The notes under the pieces were generated by a model, which was not told the DNA's origin, made no database searches, and worked only from the letters and a program-made list of their open reading frames with translations. Below, piece by piece: positions 49,907-58,234 of a stretch of DNA of 58,234 nucleotides. Both the position numbers and the translations under genes were made by a program. The stretch's first letter is position 1. Each line of letters begins with the position of its first letter. The stretch is taken from positions 1 to 58,234 of the forward strand of contig NZ_LR746532.1 of assembly GCF_902729425.1 (NCBI RefSeq), read 5' to 3'. This stretch comes from Magnetospirillum sp. SS-4. Lineage in GTDB: Bacteria; Pseudomonadota; Alphaproteobacteria; Rhodospirillales; Magnetospirillaceae.

Positions 49907-51894
49907 CAGGCCGGTTCCGGAAGGGAGATGCACCATTCGCGCCACATCTCGCGGAAAGCCGCCTCCAGTTCACTCGCATGGAGGTCCGCGTCCAGCAGCG
50001 ACGATGCCCGGATGGCGGGCCGCAGCGAGCGGCGGTAATGGCGGAGGCGATCATGGTCGCGGGCCAGGGCGGTGGCGATGGCGACGTATCCGTCCGGGGA
50101 ATTCGCCGCCAGTTCCGGCGCGCCGGCACGGCACAGGTGGCTGTAGCTGAAGCGGCCGTAGGCGGCGCGGCCAACCAGGGTGACGGCGGGGACTCCCATC
50201 CACAGCGCCTCCAGGGTCGTCCGCCCGCCGGTGAACGGGGTGGTGTCCAGCATGATGTCCATGCGGTCATGGGCGGACAGATGATTGTCGGCGGCAAGCC
50301 ACCCCAGCACCTCGACCCGGTCGGGGGGGAGGCCCCGTTCATGCAGGCGGGCCAACAGATCGCGACGGTTGCCCGGACGGTCGAGATTCCGGCCCTTGAC
50401 CAGCAGCCGGGAATCCGGCGTCGCCGCCAGGACCCTGGCCCACAGCCCGATGGTCGCGTCCGAGATCTTGGATGGATTGTTGAAGCTGCCGAAGGTGACG
50501 TGGCCGTTGGTCAGGACCGGCGGTTCGCCGATGTCCGGCGCGGTGGGGAACGAGGTGACCTGGAAGCCGGACGGCAGTTCAATCACCGTTTCCACCGCCA
50601 GTTCGCGCATGGCGCCGTCCCGGTTCAGCCACGGGTCGGCGATGACGTAATCCATGGCGGCAAGTCCGGTGGTCAGCCCCTGGCACAGATAGGAGACCTG
50701 GACGGGAGCCGGCTTGCGGGCGAACACCCCCAGCCGGTTGCCGGCCCAGTGGCCCATGGGGTCGACCAGGATGTCGATGCCGTCGGCGACCACCCGCGCC
50801 GCCACCTGGTCATCGTTCATTTCGTGGATGAAGGTCCAGGATTCGACCAGGTCGCGCATCCGCCACGTCACCGAATCGGGATTGGGGACATGGGCGTAGA
50901 CGTGGACCGAGACCCGGTCGCGGTGATGGGCGGCCAGCACCGGTTCCACATAGGGAGCCAGCACATGGGAATGCAGCGACGGCGACAAATAGCCGATGCG
51001 GAGCCTGCGCCCGGCATCGGGAACGTTGGAATGGCGGATGGGCCGGATGGACAGGAACGGGGCTTCCAGCGCGGCGCCGGCGCGGCGGGCGGCGGCCAGC
51101 ACCGTTTCCTCGGCCACCCCGGACAGGAACGGCAGGGTGACCACCAGATTGGAATGGGCCTCGGCGAAATCGGGCTTCAGCATGATGGCGCGTTCGTAGC
51201 ATTCCGCCGCCTCGCCCACATGCCCCAGGTCGCCAAGCGCCGTCGCCAGATTGTTATGGATTTCGGCCCGGTCCGGGTGTTGGGCCAGCACCTGCCGGTA
51301 CAGCGCGATCGCGTCGTCCAGCCGGCCGAGATCCTGAAGGATGTTGCCGAGATTGATCCATCCCTCGATCCTTCCGGGCGCCAGCTCCAGCCCGCGTTCG
51401 CAGGCCGGCCGGGCTTCTTGCGGCCGCCCCAGCCCCCTCAGCACGCTGGCCAGGGTCAGGTGGGCGTCCGCCAGCTCCGGCTGATGGAGAATGGCGCGGC
51501 GGCAGCAATCCTCGGCGTCGGACAGGCGGCCCAGGTCACGCAGGGTGATGCCCAGGTTGCACAGGGTCTGGCCGCAATCGGGGCGAAGCGCCAGGGCGTG
51601 GCGATAGCAGGACTCGGCCCGATCGGGATGCCCCAGGGCCCTCAGGATGTTGCCGAGATTGGTGTGGTGGGAATGCGACTGGCCATCATGCCCGATGGCC
51701 TGGCCGAGCAGGTCGATCGCCGCCTCGGCATGTCCGGTCTGGAAGGCGATGATGCCCAGCAGGTCCAGGCAATCGGCATGGCCGGGGTTGGACGACAAAA
51801 TGGCGCGGAGCGCCGCCTCGGCCTCGGCGAGGCGACCGGCCCCGTGCAGCCGGAGCGCCTGTTCGAAGCGGGGCGCGTCCGTGTCCGCCTCCAC
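49906..51894 (-). CDS. TPR plus OGT-type (GT41) glycosyltransferase, second of pair
   Basis: 662 residues starting with GTG (51894) four bases after the aminotransferase stop. Seven or so canonical 34-residue TPRs (ADAHLTLASVLRGLGRPQEA, GWINLGNILQDLGRLDDAIALYRQ, AEIHNNLATALGDLGHVGEA) precede an OGT-like domain: IGYLSPSLHSHVLAPYVEPV, FGSFNNPSKISDATIGLWARVL with the UDP-site lysine kept, and FTGGRTTLEALWMGVPAVTL, in which the histidine of NGHTT is replaced by arginine. The conserved lysine suggests that it is the better candidate for an active enzyme of the pair. Substrate unknown. Proximity to sugar-modifying genes suggests protein or flagellin glycosylation. Confidence 0.87.
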   Translation of the reverse strand: MEADTDAPRFEQALRLHGAGRLAEAEAALRAILSSNPGHADCLDLLGIIAFQTGHAEAAIDLLGQAIGHDGQSHSHHTNLGNILRALGHPDRAESCYRHALALRPDCGQTLCNLGITLRDLGRLSDAEDCCRRAILHQPELADAHLTLASVLRGLGRPQEARPACERGLELAPGRIEGWINLGNILQDLGRLDDAIALYRQVLAQHPDRAEIHNNLATALGDLGHVGEAAECYERAIMLKPDFAEAHSNLVVTLPFLSGVAEETVLAAARRAGAALEAPFLSIRPIRHSNVPDAGRRLRIGYLSPSLHSHVLAPYVEPVLAAHHRDRVSVHVYAHVPNPDSVTWRMRDLVESWTFIHEMNDDQVAARVVADGIDILVDPMGHWAGNRLGVFARKPAPVQVSYLCQGLTTGLAAMDYVIADPWLNRDGAMRELAVETVIELPSGFQVTSFPTAPDIGEPPVLTNGHVTFGSFNNPSKISDATIGLWARVLAATPDSRLLVKGRNLDRPGNRRDLLARLHERGLPPDRVEVLGWLAADNHLSAHDRMDIMLDTTPFTGGRTTLEALWMGVPAVTLVGRAAYGRFSYSHLCRAGAPELAANSPDGYVAIATALARDHDRLRHYRRSLRPAIRASSLLDADLHASELEAAFREMWREWCISLPEPA

Positions 51895-51898
51895 CGGG

Positions 51899-53005
51899 TC
51901 AGTCTTTCCGGAAGAACGACGTCACTCCGCCGATGACGGCGGAAATCTCGGCCTCGGTCAGTTCGGGATAGATGGGCAGGGTCAGGATGCGCCCGACCAG
52001 CGCCTCGGTCACCGGCAGCCCCCCGGGCGGCAGGCGGACGATATCGGCATAGCCGGGATTGGCGTGGGCGGGCAGGGCGTAGTGGATGCCGGCCATGACG
52101 CCGCGCTGGGCCAGATGCGTCTTCAGCGCGTCGCGCGTTCCGGTCTCGACGACGTAGAGGTGATGGGCGGCCTCGGTCCCGGCCACCACCGGCGGCAGGG
52201 TCAGGTCCAGGCTGGCAAGATCGCGGTTGTAGCGTTCGGAAACGGCGGCACGGCGGGCGTTGTCGGCGTCCAGGTCGGGCAGTTTCAGCCGCAGGATGGC
52301 GGCCTGCATCTCGTCCAGGCGGGAATTGTGGCCCGGCCGGCGGCTGACGCGCTCGTCGTCCCAGCCGTACTGGCGCAATTGCCGCACCCGTTCCGCCACT
52401 TGCGGGTCGTTGGTGGTCACCGCGCCGCCGTCGCCGATGGCGCCGAGATTCTTGGTGGGATAGAAGCTGAAGCAGCCGACGTCGCCTATCGAACCGACCC
52501 GGCGGCCCTGGTGCCGGGCGCCCTGGGCCTGGGCGCAATCCTCCACCAGGGCCAGTCCATGCTCGCGGCACAGGGCGAGCAGGGCGTCCATGTCGCAGGG
52601 CTGGCCATAGAGATGGACGGCGACGATGGCCTTGGTTTTGGGAGTGATGGCGGCCCGCGCCGCCTGGGGCGAGATGGTGCGGGTGGCGGGATCGACGTCC
52701 ACCAGCACCGGAACCGCCCCGGTCAGGGTCACCGCCGCCACCGTGGCCAGCGCGGTGTGCGACACGGTGACGACCTCGTCGCCCGGCTCCACCCCCAGCG
52801 CCTGCAACCCCAGCACCAGGGCGTCGGTGCCGCTGTTGACGCCGATGCAATGGCCGGTTCCGGTATGGGCGGCCATTTCAAGCTCGAACGCCGCCACCTC
52901 GCGGCCGAGAATGCAGATTTCGGCGTCGACCACCCGGGCCAGCGCCTCCAGGATGGCCTGGCGGCGGGGCCGGTTCTGCGCCGGGGGGTAGCTGCACAGG
53001 ATCAT
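51899..53005 (-). CDS. DegT/DnrJ/EryC1 family sugar aminotransferase
   Basis: 368 residues, a PLP-dependent aminotransferase acting on nucleotide-activated keto sugars. HCIGVNSGTDALVLGLQALG, VEDCAQAQGARHQGRRVGSIGD and the PLP-lysine motif FSFYPTKNLGAIGDGGAV are all present, with RLDEMQAAIL near the middle. The closest types make 3-amino or 4-amino deoxysugars (for example the dTDP-3-amino group, FdtB-like), which I cannot separate from sequence reading alone. Its ATG overlaps the methyltransferase stop by four bases, so the two probably modify the same sugar, later transferred by the two glycosyltransferases downstream. Confidence 0.88.
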   Translation of the reverse strand: MILCSYPPAQNRPRRQAILEALARVVDAEICILGREVAAFELEMAAHTGTGHCIGVNSGTDALVLGLQALGVEPGDEVVTVSHTALATVAAVTLTGAVPVLVDVDPATRTISPQAARAAITPKTKAIVAVHLYGQPCDMDALLALCREHGLALVEDCAQAQGARHQGRRVGSIGDVGCFSFYPTKNLGAIGDGGAVTTNDPQVAERVRQLRQYGWDDERVSRRPGHNSRLDEMQAAILRLKLPDLDADNARRAAVSERYNRDLASLDLTLPPVVAGTEAAHHLYVVETGTRDALKTHLAQRGVMAGIHYALPAHANPGYADIVRLPPGGLPVTEALVGRILTLPIYPELTEAEISAVIGGVTSFFRKD

Positions 53006-54222
53006 GGGATGAATTTCACCTCGGGGACATAGACCAGCCAGCGGCCGCCGGCGGCGCGGAAGCCGTCTTCCTTGGCGAAGATCTCCTCGGCGTGGTTCCA
53101 GGCGAACAGCAGCGCCACGTCGGGATAGTTCGACGCGAAGGCGTCATAGGGCTTCACCGGAATGTGGGCGCCGGGGCTGCATTTGCCCTGCTTGGTCGGC
53201 GTGGTGTCGGAGATGAACTCCACATGCCTCGGCGTGATGCCGCAATACTGGGTGACCGTGGTGCTCTTCGAGGTGGCGCCGTAGCCGACCACCCGCTTGC
53301 CCTGGGCGGCCAGGTCGTTCAGCGCCGCCATCAGGCCGTCGCGCGACGCCTCGCAATCGCGGCGGAACTGGTCGTAGGTCTCGGGCCTGTCCAGGCCCAG
53401 CGCCTTTTCGTCGGCCAGGGCGGCGGCGACCGAGGCCTCCACCGCGTGCCGGCCCTTGCGGCCGACGACATAGCGCATGGAACCGCCATGGGTCTTCTGG
53501 GGTTCCACCGCCACCAGCTCCAGCCCGTGGGCGCCGAAGATGCGCGCCACCGACATGGCCGAGAACACATAGACGTGCTCGTCGTAGATCTGGTCGTAGG
53601 AGGTCTTGCGGATGACGTCGCCCAGATAGGGGTCCTCGAAGATCAGCAGGCCGTCCGGCTTCAGCAGCAGCGCCACGCCTTCGGCCACCGACTTCAGGTC
53701 GGGAATGTGGCACATGACGTTGGCGGCCTGGATGATGTCGGCCTGGCCGTGTTCGGCCATGATCTCGCGGGCGGTCTCGGCGCCGAAGAAGGCGCAGCGG
53801 GTGTTGACGCCCTGGGCGCGGGCCGCCTCGGCCACATTGGCCGACGGCTCGATGCCGAGATGGCGGATGCCGGCCTTGGCGAAGTGGCGCAGCATGATGC
53901 CGTCATTGCTGCCCAGTTCCACCACGAAGGGGTCCTGCGGCCCCAGCCGCCGCGCCATGGTGTCCTTGGCGAAGGCCTCGAAATGAACGGCCATGGAACG
54001 CGATGTCTGGGAGAAGAAAGCGTATTCCCCATGGAACATGGCTTCCGGCGCGGGCTGGTCGACAATCTGGAATGTATGGCAGGATTCACAGAAGGCTGGT
54101 GCAAGTTCAAAAAAATATTCATCCTTGAACTGTGCTTCTGTAAGGAAGCCGTTTGCTAGAGGCATCCGGCCGAATGTCATGAATTTATCAATTTTATTTC
54201 CACATATTCTGCAATTCGTCAT
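53002..54222 (-). CDS. SAM-dependent C-methyltransferase for deoxysugar (TylC3/NovU-like)
   Basis: 406 residues with three domains: an N-terminal zinc-binding part (MTNCRICGNKI, then FCESCHTFQ), a central SAM-binding Rossmann domain (DPFVVELGSNDGIMLRHF, LGIEPSANVAEAA, IIQAANVMCHIPDL) and a C-terminal C-methyltransferase domain (RVVGYGATSKSTTVTQYCGI). This is the layout of sugar C3-methyltransferases such as TylC3 and NovU, acting on dTDP-keto sugars. It is first in a four-gene operon. An in-frame ATG at 54243 is possible. The upstream 190 bases are more AT-rich than the gene body, and they hold the promoter. Confidence 0.87.
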   Translation of the reverse strand: MTNCRICGNKIDKFMTFGRMPLANGFLTEAQFKDEYFFELAPAFCESCHTFQIVDQPAPEAMFHGEYAFFSQTSRSMAVHFEAFAKDTMARRLGPQDPFVVELGSNDGIMLRHFAKAGIRHLGIEPSANVAEAARAQGVNTRCAFFGAETAREIMAEHGQADIIQAANVMCHIPDLKSVAEGVALLLKPDGLLIFEDPYLGDVIRKTSYDQIYDEHVYVFSAMSVARIFGAHGLELVAVEPQKTHGGSMRYVVGRKGRHAVEASVAAALADEKALGLDRPETYDQFRRDCEASRDGLMAALNDLAAQGKRVVGYGATSKSTTVTQYCGITPRHVEFISDTTPTKQGKCSPGAHIPVKPYDAFASNYPDVALLFAWNHAEEIFAKEDGFRAAGGRWLVYVPEVKFIP

Positions 54223-54416
54223 GATATTTGCAACCTTGATCATGGGCGCGCCAATCATAATGCTGGTGAACAAGGCTTTCAACCGAATTGGGCGGCCTGG
54301 CCTTTCGCGGCCATCCTTGGCCGGGGGGGTGGAATGATGGCTCCTGGACACGGCCCGTCCCCGCACGGTAAAAATGCCGCCTTGTCCGGGTCTTGACCCC
54401 CAGCACGATGGAAGCC

Positions 54417-57053
54417 ATGCAGACAGCCAACGACATCCGCACCACGTTCCTCGACTTCTTCGCGAAGAACGGCCACGCCATCGTGCCGTCCAGCCCCCTG
54501 GTGCCGCGCAACGATCCCACCTTGATGTTCACCAATGCCGGCATGGTGCAGTTCAAGAACGTCTTCACCGGCATCGAGAAGCGCGATTACGTCCGCGCCG
54601 CGACCTCGCAGAAATGCGTCCGCGCCGGCGGCAAGCACAACGACCTGGACAATGTGGGCTATACGGCGCGGCATCACACCTTCTTCGAGATGCTGGGCAA
54701 TTTCTCGTTCGGCGACTACTTCAAGGATCTGGCCATCGAGCTGGCGTGGCGGCTGATCACCAAGGAATACGGCATCGACAAGAACCGGCTGCTGGTCACC
54801 GTCTATCACGACGACGACGAGGCGGCGGCGGCCTGGAAGAAGATCGCCGGCCTGCCCGAATCCCGCATCATCCGCATTCCCACCTCGGACAATTTCTGGG
54901 CGATGGGCGATACCGGCCCGTGCGGTCCGTGCTCGGAAATCTTCTACGACCATGGCGACGGGATTCCCGGCGGCCCGCCGGGCAGCCCCGACCAAGACGG
55001 CGACCGCTTCATCGAGATCTGGAATCTGGTGTTCATGCAGTTCGAGCAGGTGGACAAGGACACCCGCATTCCGCTGCCCAAGCCCAGCATCGACACCGGC
55101 ATGGGGCTGGAGCGCCTGGCCGCCCTGCTGCAAGGCAAGCACGACAATTACGACGTCGATCTGATGCGTTCGCTGATCGCCGCCTCGGCCGAGGCCTCGG
55201 GAACCGATCCCGACGGCCCCCACCGGGTGTCGCACCGGGTGGTCGCCGACCATCTGCGTTCGGCCTCGTTCCTGATCGCCGACGGCGTGCTGCCCTCCAA
55301 CGAAGGGCGCGGCTACGTGCTGCGCCGCATCATGCGCCGGGCCATGCGCCACGCCCACCTGATGGGCGCCACCGAGCCCATGCTGTACAAGCTGTTCCCC
55401 GCCCTGGCGCGGCAGATGGGCGAGGCCTATCCCGAATTGATCCGCGCGCAGGCATTGGTCACCGAGACCCTGAAGCTGGAGGAAACCCGCTTCAAGGTCA
55501 CCCTGGACAAGGGTCTCAAGCTGCTGGAGGAGGAGACCGGCAAGCTGGGCAACGGCCAGTCCCTGGCCGGCGAAGTGGCCTTCAAGCTGTACGACACCTA
55601 TGGTTTCCCGCTGGACCTGACCCAGGACGCGCTGAAGGCCAAGGGCATCGGCGTCGATACCGACGGCTTCGCCGGCGCCATGGAACGCCAGCGCGCCGAG
55701 GCCCGCAAGGCATGGTCCGGCTCGGGCGAGGCCGCCACCGAGGGCCTGTGGTTCGAACTGCGCGACCGGCTGGGGGCCTCGGAATTCCTCGGCTACGACG
55801 CCGAGCAGGCCGAGGGCAAGATCGTCGCCTTGGTGGAGAACGGCAAGAGCGTCGAGGCGGTTCATCCCGGCCACAGCGTCGCCATCATCGCCAACCAGAC
55901 TCCGTTCTATGGCGAGTCCGGCGGCCAGATGGGCGATACCGGCATCATCACCATCGGCGCCCCCGGTTCCGGGGCCAAGGCCATCGTCGCCGTCACCGAC
56001 ACCCAGAAGAAGCTGGGCGACCTGATCGTCCATTTCGGCACGGTGGAAGGCGGCCCCGTCGCGGTGGGCGAGGACGCCCATTTCGCCATCGACGTGGCGC
56101 GGCGCGACGCCACCCGCGGCCATCATTCCGCCACCCATCTGCTGCATTCGGCGCTGCGCGACGTGCTGGGCGACCACGTCACCCAGAAGGGCAGCCAGGT
56201 CGGGCCGGAACGGCTGCGCTTCGACTTCGCCCACAACAAGGCCCTGTCCCTGGACGAGGCCCGCCGCGTCGAGGCCGAGGTCAATGCCCAGGTCCGCGCC
56301 AATGCCGAGGTGGCGACCAAGGTCATGGCCCCCGACGACGCCGTCAAGGCCGGCGCCATGGCCCTGTTCGGCGAGAAATACGGCGACGAGGTCCGGGTGG
56401 TCTCCATGGGCGGATTCTCCACCGAACTGTGCGGCGGCACCCATGCCCGGCGCACCGGCGACATCGGCGGCTTCAAGATCGTGGCGGAAAGCGCCGTGGC
56501 GTCCGGCGTCCGCCGGATCGAGGCGGTGACCGGCCCGGCCTTCCTCGCCTGGGCCCAAGCCCAGGAGGACCTGATCGGGCGGGTGGCCGAGACCCTGAAG
56601 GCCGCCCCCGCCGACCTGCCGGTCCGCATCGCCCAGTTGCAGGAGGATCGCCGCCGGCTGGAACGGGAACTGGCCGAGACCAGGAAGCAGCTCGCCACTG
56701 GCGGCGGCCAGGGCGCCGCCACCAAGACCGTGGCCGGCGTCACCTTCGCTGGCCGGGTGCTGGACGGCGTTCCGGCCAAGGACCTGAAGGGCATGGCCGA
56801 CGAGATCAAGAAGCAGATCGGCTCGGGCGTGATCGTGCTGGTGGGAACCGCCGACGGCAAGGCCAGTCTGGTGGTCTGCGTCACCGAGGACCTGACCGGC
56901 CGCTTCAGCGCCATCGACCTGGTCCGCGTCGGCGCCGAGGCGCTGGGTGGCAAGGGCGGCGGCGGCCGTCCCGACATGGCGCAGGCCGGAGGTCCCGACG
57001 CCGGAGCCGCGCAAGCAGCCATCGACGGGATCGAGCGGGTGCTGGCCGGCTGA
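54417..57053 (+). CDS. alaS: Alanyl-tRNA synthetase
   Basis: 878 residues, typical length. Motifs in order: [16 protein letters not shown] and [19 protein letters not shown] (class II motif 2), [24 protein letters not shown] (motif 3), then the editing domain with [14 protein letters not shown] and the zinc/editing signature [13 protein letters not shown], and a C-terminal DHHA1-type C-Ala domain with [17 protein letters not shown] 54417 ([15 protein letters not shown]) aligns best with known starts. ATG 54408 and TTG 54393 are in frame and close by. It charges tRNA-Ala and edits Ser/Gly mischarging. It separates the glycosyltransferase operon from flagellin. Confidence 0.96.
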   Translation: MQTANDIRTTFLDFFAKNGHAIVPSSPLVPRNDPTLMFTNAGMVQFKNVFTGIEKRDYVRAATSQKCVRAGGKHNDLDNVGYTARHHTFFEMLGNFSFGDYFKDLAIELAWRLITKEYGIDKNRLLVTVYHDDDEAAAAWKKIAGLPESRIIRIPTSDNFWAMGDTGPCGPCSEIFYDHGDGIPGGPPGSPDQDGDRFIEIWNLVFMQFEQVDKDTRIPLPKPSIDTGMGLERLAALLQGKHDNYDVDLMRSLIAASAEASGTDPDGPHRVSHRVVADHLRSASFLIADGVLPSNEGRGYVLRRIMRRAMRHAHLMGATEPMLYKLFPALARQMGEAYPELIRAQALVTETLKLEETRFKVTLDKGLKLLEEETGKLGNGQSLAGEVAFKLYDTYGFPLDLTQDALKAKGIGVDTDGFAGAMERQRAEARKAWSGSGEAATEGLWFELRDRLGASEFLGYDAEQAEGKIVALVENGKSVEAVHPGHSVAIIANQTPFYGESGGQMGDTGIITIGAPGSGAKAIVAVTDTQKKLGDLIVHFGTVEGGPVAVGEDAHFAIDVARRDATRGHHSATHLLHSALRDVLGDHVTQKGSQVGPERLRFDFAHNKALSLDEARRVEAEVNAQVRANAEVATKVMAPDDAVKAGAMALFGEKYGDEVRVVSMGGFSTELCGGTHARRTGDIGGFKIVAESAVASGVRRIEAVTGPAFLAWAQAQEDLIGRVAETLKAAPADLPVRIAQLQEDRRRLERELAETRKQLATGGGQGAATKTVAGVTFAGRVLDGVPAKDLKGMADEIKKQIGSGVIVLVGTADGKASLVVCVTEDLTGRFSAIDLVRVGAEALGGKGGGGRPDMAQAGGPDAGAAQAAIDGIERVLAG

Positions 57054-57177
57054 GCGGGACATTTCCGTTCTGAAAGAAGGAAAATTTTAATAAAGTTCCG
57101 GCCAAAGTCGCCTTTCAGAATCCGATCCGGGCGGTTGACCAGCGGTTGGCCGTCAAGACTCCAGGGAGTTCGCCGTC

Positions 57178-58074
57178 ATGGCCACCGATGTCACGCTCTC
57201 CGCCGCCATCCGCGGCAATCTTCTGTCGCTGCAAGGTACCGGCACCCTGGTTGATCGGACCAACACCCGTCTGGCTACCGGCCTGAAGGTCAGTTCCGCC
57301 ATCGACGATGCGGTCGCGTACTTCCAGAACAAGGCGCTGAAGGATCGCGCCGGCGATCTGGCCGCCCGCAAGGACAACATCGACCAGGGCGTCAGTTCGC
57401 TCCAGACGGCGCTGTCCGGCCTGCAAGCGGTCGAGGCCGTCCTGGTGCAGATGAAAGGCATCGTGCTGTCGGCCAAGTCGGCGTCCGATTCCGAGCGCGC
57501 CACCCTCGGCACCCAGTTGCAGACCCTGGCCTCCCAGATGAACCATCTGGCCAACGACGCCTCCTATCAGGGCCTCAACCTGATCAACGCCACCGTCGCC
57601 AACCTGAAGGTGCAGTTCTCGGAAAAGACCGCCGCCGTCCTCCAGGTCGATGGCGCCGACGTCCGCATCTCCACCGGTCTGGTGCTGACCGCGTTCACCA
57701 TGAACGCCACCTACATCGCCGGCAGCCAGGCCATCACCAAGATCGCCGGCTCCACCGCCGCCGCGGCGTTCTCCGACGTGTCGGCCTCGGTGTCGATCTT
57801 CGACGCCTATATCGACATGTTCGACTCTGGCATCACCTCGGTCCGCACCAGCGCCAAGACCATCGGCGCCAGCGTGGCCCTGCTGCAAACCCGCGCCGAC
57901 TTCACCAAGGAATACATCAACACCCTCAAGATCGGCGGCGACAAGCTGGTGCTGGCCGATCTCAACGAGGAAGGCGCCAATCTGGTGTCGCTGCAAACCC
58001 GCCAGCAGCTCGGCATCCAGGCGCTGTCCTTCGCCAACCGGTCGGAACAGGGCGTCCTGTCGCTCTTCCGGTAA
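57178..58074 (+). CDS. Flagellin
   Basis: 298 residues, with the two conserved helical ends of flagellin (D0/D1) and a short central domain. The N-terminal block reads SLQGTGTLVDRTNTRLATGLKVSSAIDDA and NIDQGVSSLQTALSGLQAVE. The C-terminal block holds the pattern KTIGASVALLQTRADFTKEYI, DLNEEGANLVSLQTRQQLGIQALSFANRSEQGVLSLFR (cited in parts). The residue pattern is that of alphaproteobacterial flagellins with a small variable domain, rich in Ser, Thr and Ala. No further motility genes are visible. GGGAGTT precedes ATG. No clear sigma-28 or sigma-54 promoter is seen upstream. Nearby OGT-type glycosyltransferases could modify its Ser/Thr residues (inference). Confidence 0.93.
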   Translation: MATDVTLSAAIRGNLLSLQGTGTLVDRTNTRLATGLKVSSAIDDAVAYFQNKALKDRAGDLAARKDNIDQGVSSLQTALSGLQAVEAVLVQMKGIVLSAKSASDSERATLGTQLQTLASQMNHLANDASYQGLNLINATVANLKVQFSEKTAAVLQVDGADVRISTGLVLTAFTMNATYIAGSQAITKIAGSTAAAAFSDVSASVSIFDAYIDMFDSGITSVRTSAKTIGASVALLQTRADFTKEYINTLKIGGDKLVLADLNEEGANLVSLQTRQQLGIQALSFANRSEQGVLSLFR

Positions 58075-58106
58075 TCCGATAGCCGGTTGACCGGACCATG
58101 ACCATG

Positions 58107-58135
58107 GGGCGGAAGGTGCCTGGCACCTTCCGCCC
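58107..58135. terminator. Perfect hairpin after flagellin
   Basis: GGGCGGAAGGTGCC and GGCACCTTCCGCCC form a 14-pair stem with a one-base centre (effectively a three- to five-base loop). It is followed by TGTTGTCG. It lies 33 bases after the flagellin stop and 16 bases beyond the stop of the convergent partial gene, so it can serve both. Confidence 0.75.
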
Positions 58136-58150
58136 TGTTGTCGTCTGGGG

Positions 58151-58234
58151 CTACAGCAATCGCAGGATCACCACGTCCGCGCCATCGTGGCCACGGTAGA
58201 CCAGCCGCCAGGGCAGGCCGGGCAGTGGCAATTC
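58151..58234 (-). CDS. C-terminal end of a RelE/ParE-type toxin gene, cut by the window edge
   Basis: Reading the minus strand from the last base, 27 codons end with TAG at 58151-58153: ELPLPGLPWRLVYRGHDGAD, then VVILRLL. The pattern of a proline-rich loop, a W/Y-R-L-V-Y-R strand and a final VVILRLL strand is the usual C-terminus of RelE/ParE toxins. The antitoxin and the rest of the toxin would lie beyond the window end. With so few residues the assignment is tentative. Confidence 0.5.
   Translation of the reverse strand, partial: ELPLPGLPWRLVYRGHDGADVVILRLL

Noticed and set aside
57054-57177. A sigma-28 or sigma-54 promoter for flagellin
   Set aside because: No match to TAAA-N15-GCCGATAA or GG-N10-GC type elements was convincing.

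Overview
The window is GC-rich, densely coding DNA from a free-living, flagellated, facultatively anaerobic alphaproteobacterium. Four things together point to the Rhodospirillales, most likely Magnetospirillum or a close relative: a hopanoid cluster, a Thauera-type benzoyl-CoA reductase pathway, a heme d1 (denitrification) cluster, and a sodium channel whose filter matches NavMs of Magnetococcus. The genus is inferred from gene content only. I saw no tRNA, rRNA, CRISPR array or insertion sequence. No stretch longer than about 300 bases lacks a gene. The longest gaps are 37479-37760 (a divergent promoter region), 25861-26120 (nothing recognised) and 10856-11065 (an AT-rich region with inverted repeats).

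Layout. (1) 2-3030: a putative operon of a double-Cache sensor with no output domain, a pentameric ligand-gated ion channel and a NavMs-like voltage-gated sodium channel. This is the most unusual system here. (2) 3195-8166: a DedA/YqaA membrane protein, then hpnN-hpnK-hpnL (hopanoid transport and modification) on the minus strand. (3) 8259-19110: a degenerate HPt/receiver protein, a 2-hydroxyacid dehydrogenase, an SH3 protein, a small Cys-rich protein, two tandem kup potassium transporters followed by a DsbD-type thiol reductase, a sirtuin, a low-molecular-weight phosphatase and two small unknowns. (4) 19219-25465: nirCFDLGHJN for heme d1 synthesis, without nirS or nirE, followed by the ATP synthase inhibitor zeta, nnrS, dapF and mtaB.

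(5) 29493-41262: the anaerobic benzoyl-CoA pathway. Minus strand: had-oah-dch-bcrC-bcrB-bcrA-bcrD-fdx. Plus strand: korA-korB, a ferritin-like protein and a RidA-fold protein. KorAB would reduce the ferredoxin, which feeds BcrABCD. Dch, Had and Oah then carry the dienoyl-CoA product to ring opening. A BzdR/BoxR-type regulator (XRE helix-turn-helix plus shikimate-kinase-like domain) lies 8 kb away at 45659-46531, and TGCA repeats sit in its own divergent promoter region. (6) 41304-47769: a PI-PLC/Asp-box propeller fusion, a TPR protein, a secreted pentapeptide-repeat protein, a diguanylate cyclase, the regulator and a response-regulator phosphatase. (7) 47828-58234: two TPR/OGT-type glycosyltransferases, a sugar aminotransferase and a C-methyltransferase in one operon, then alaS, a flagellin gene and the 3' end of a ParE-like toxin gene. 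The glycosyltransferase operon may decorate flagellin or another surface polymer (inference).
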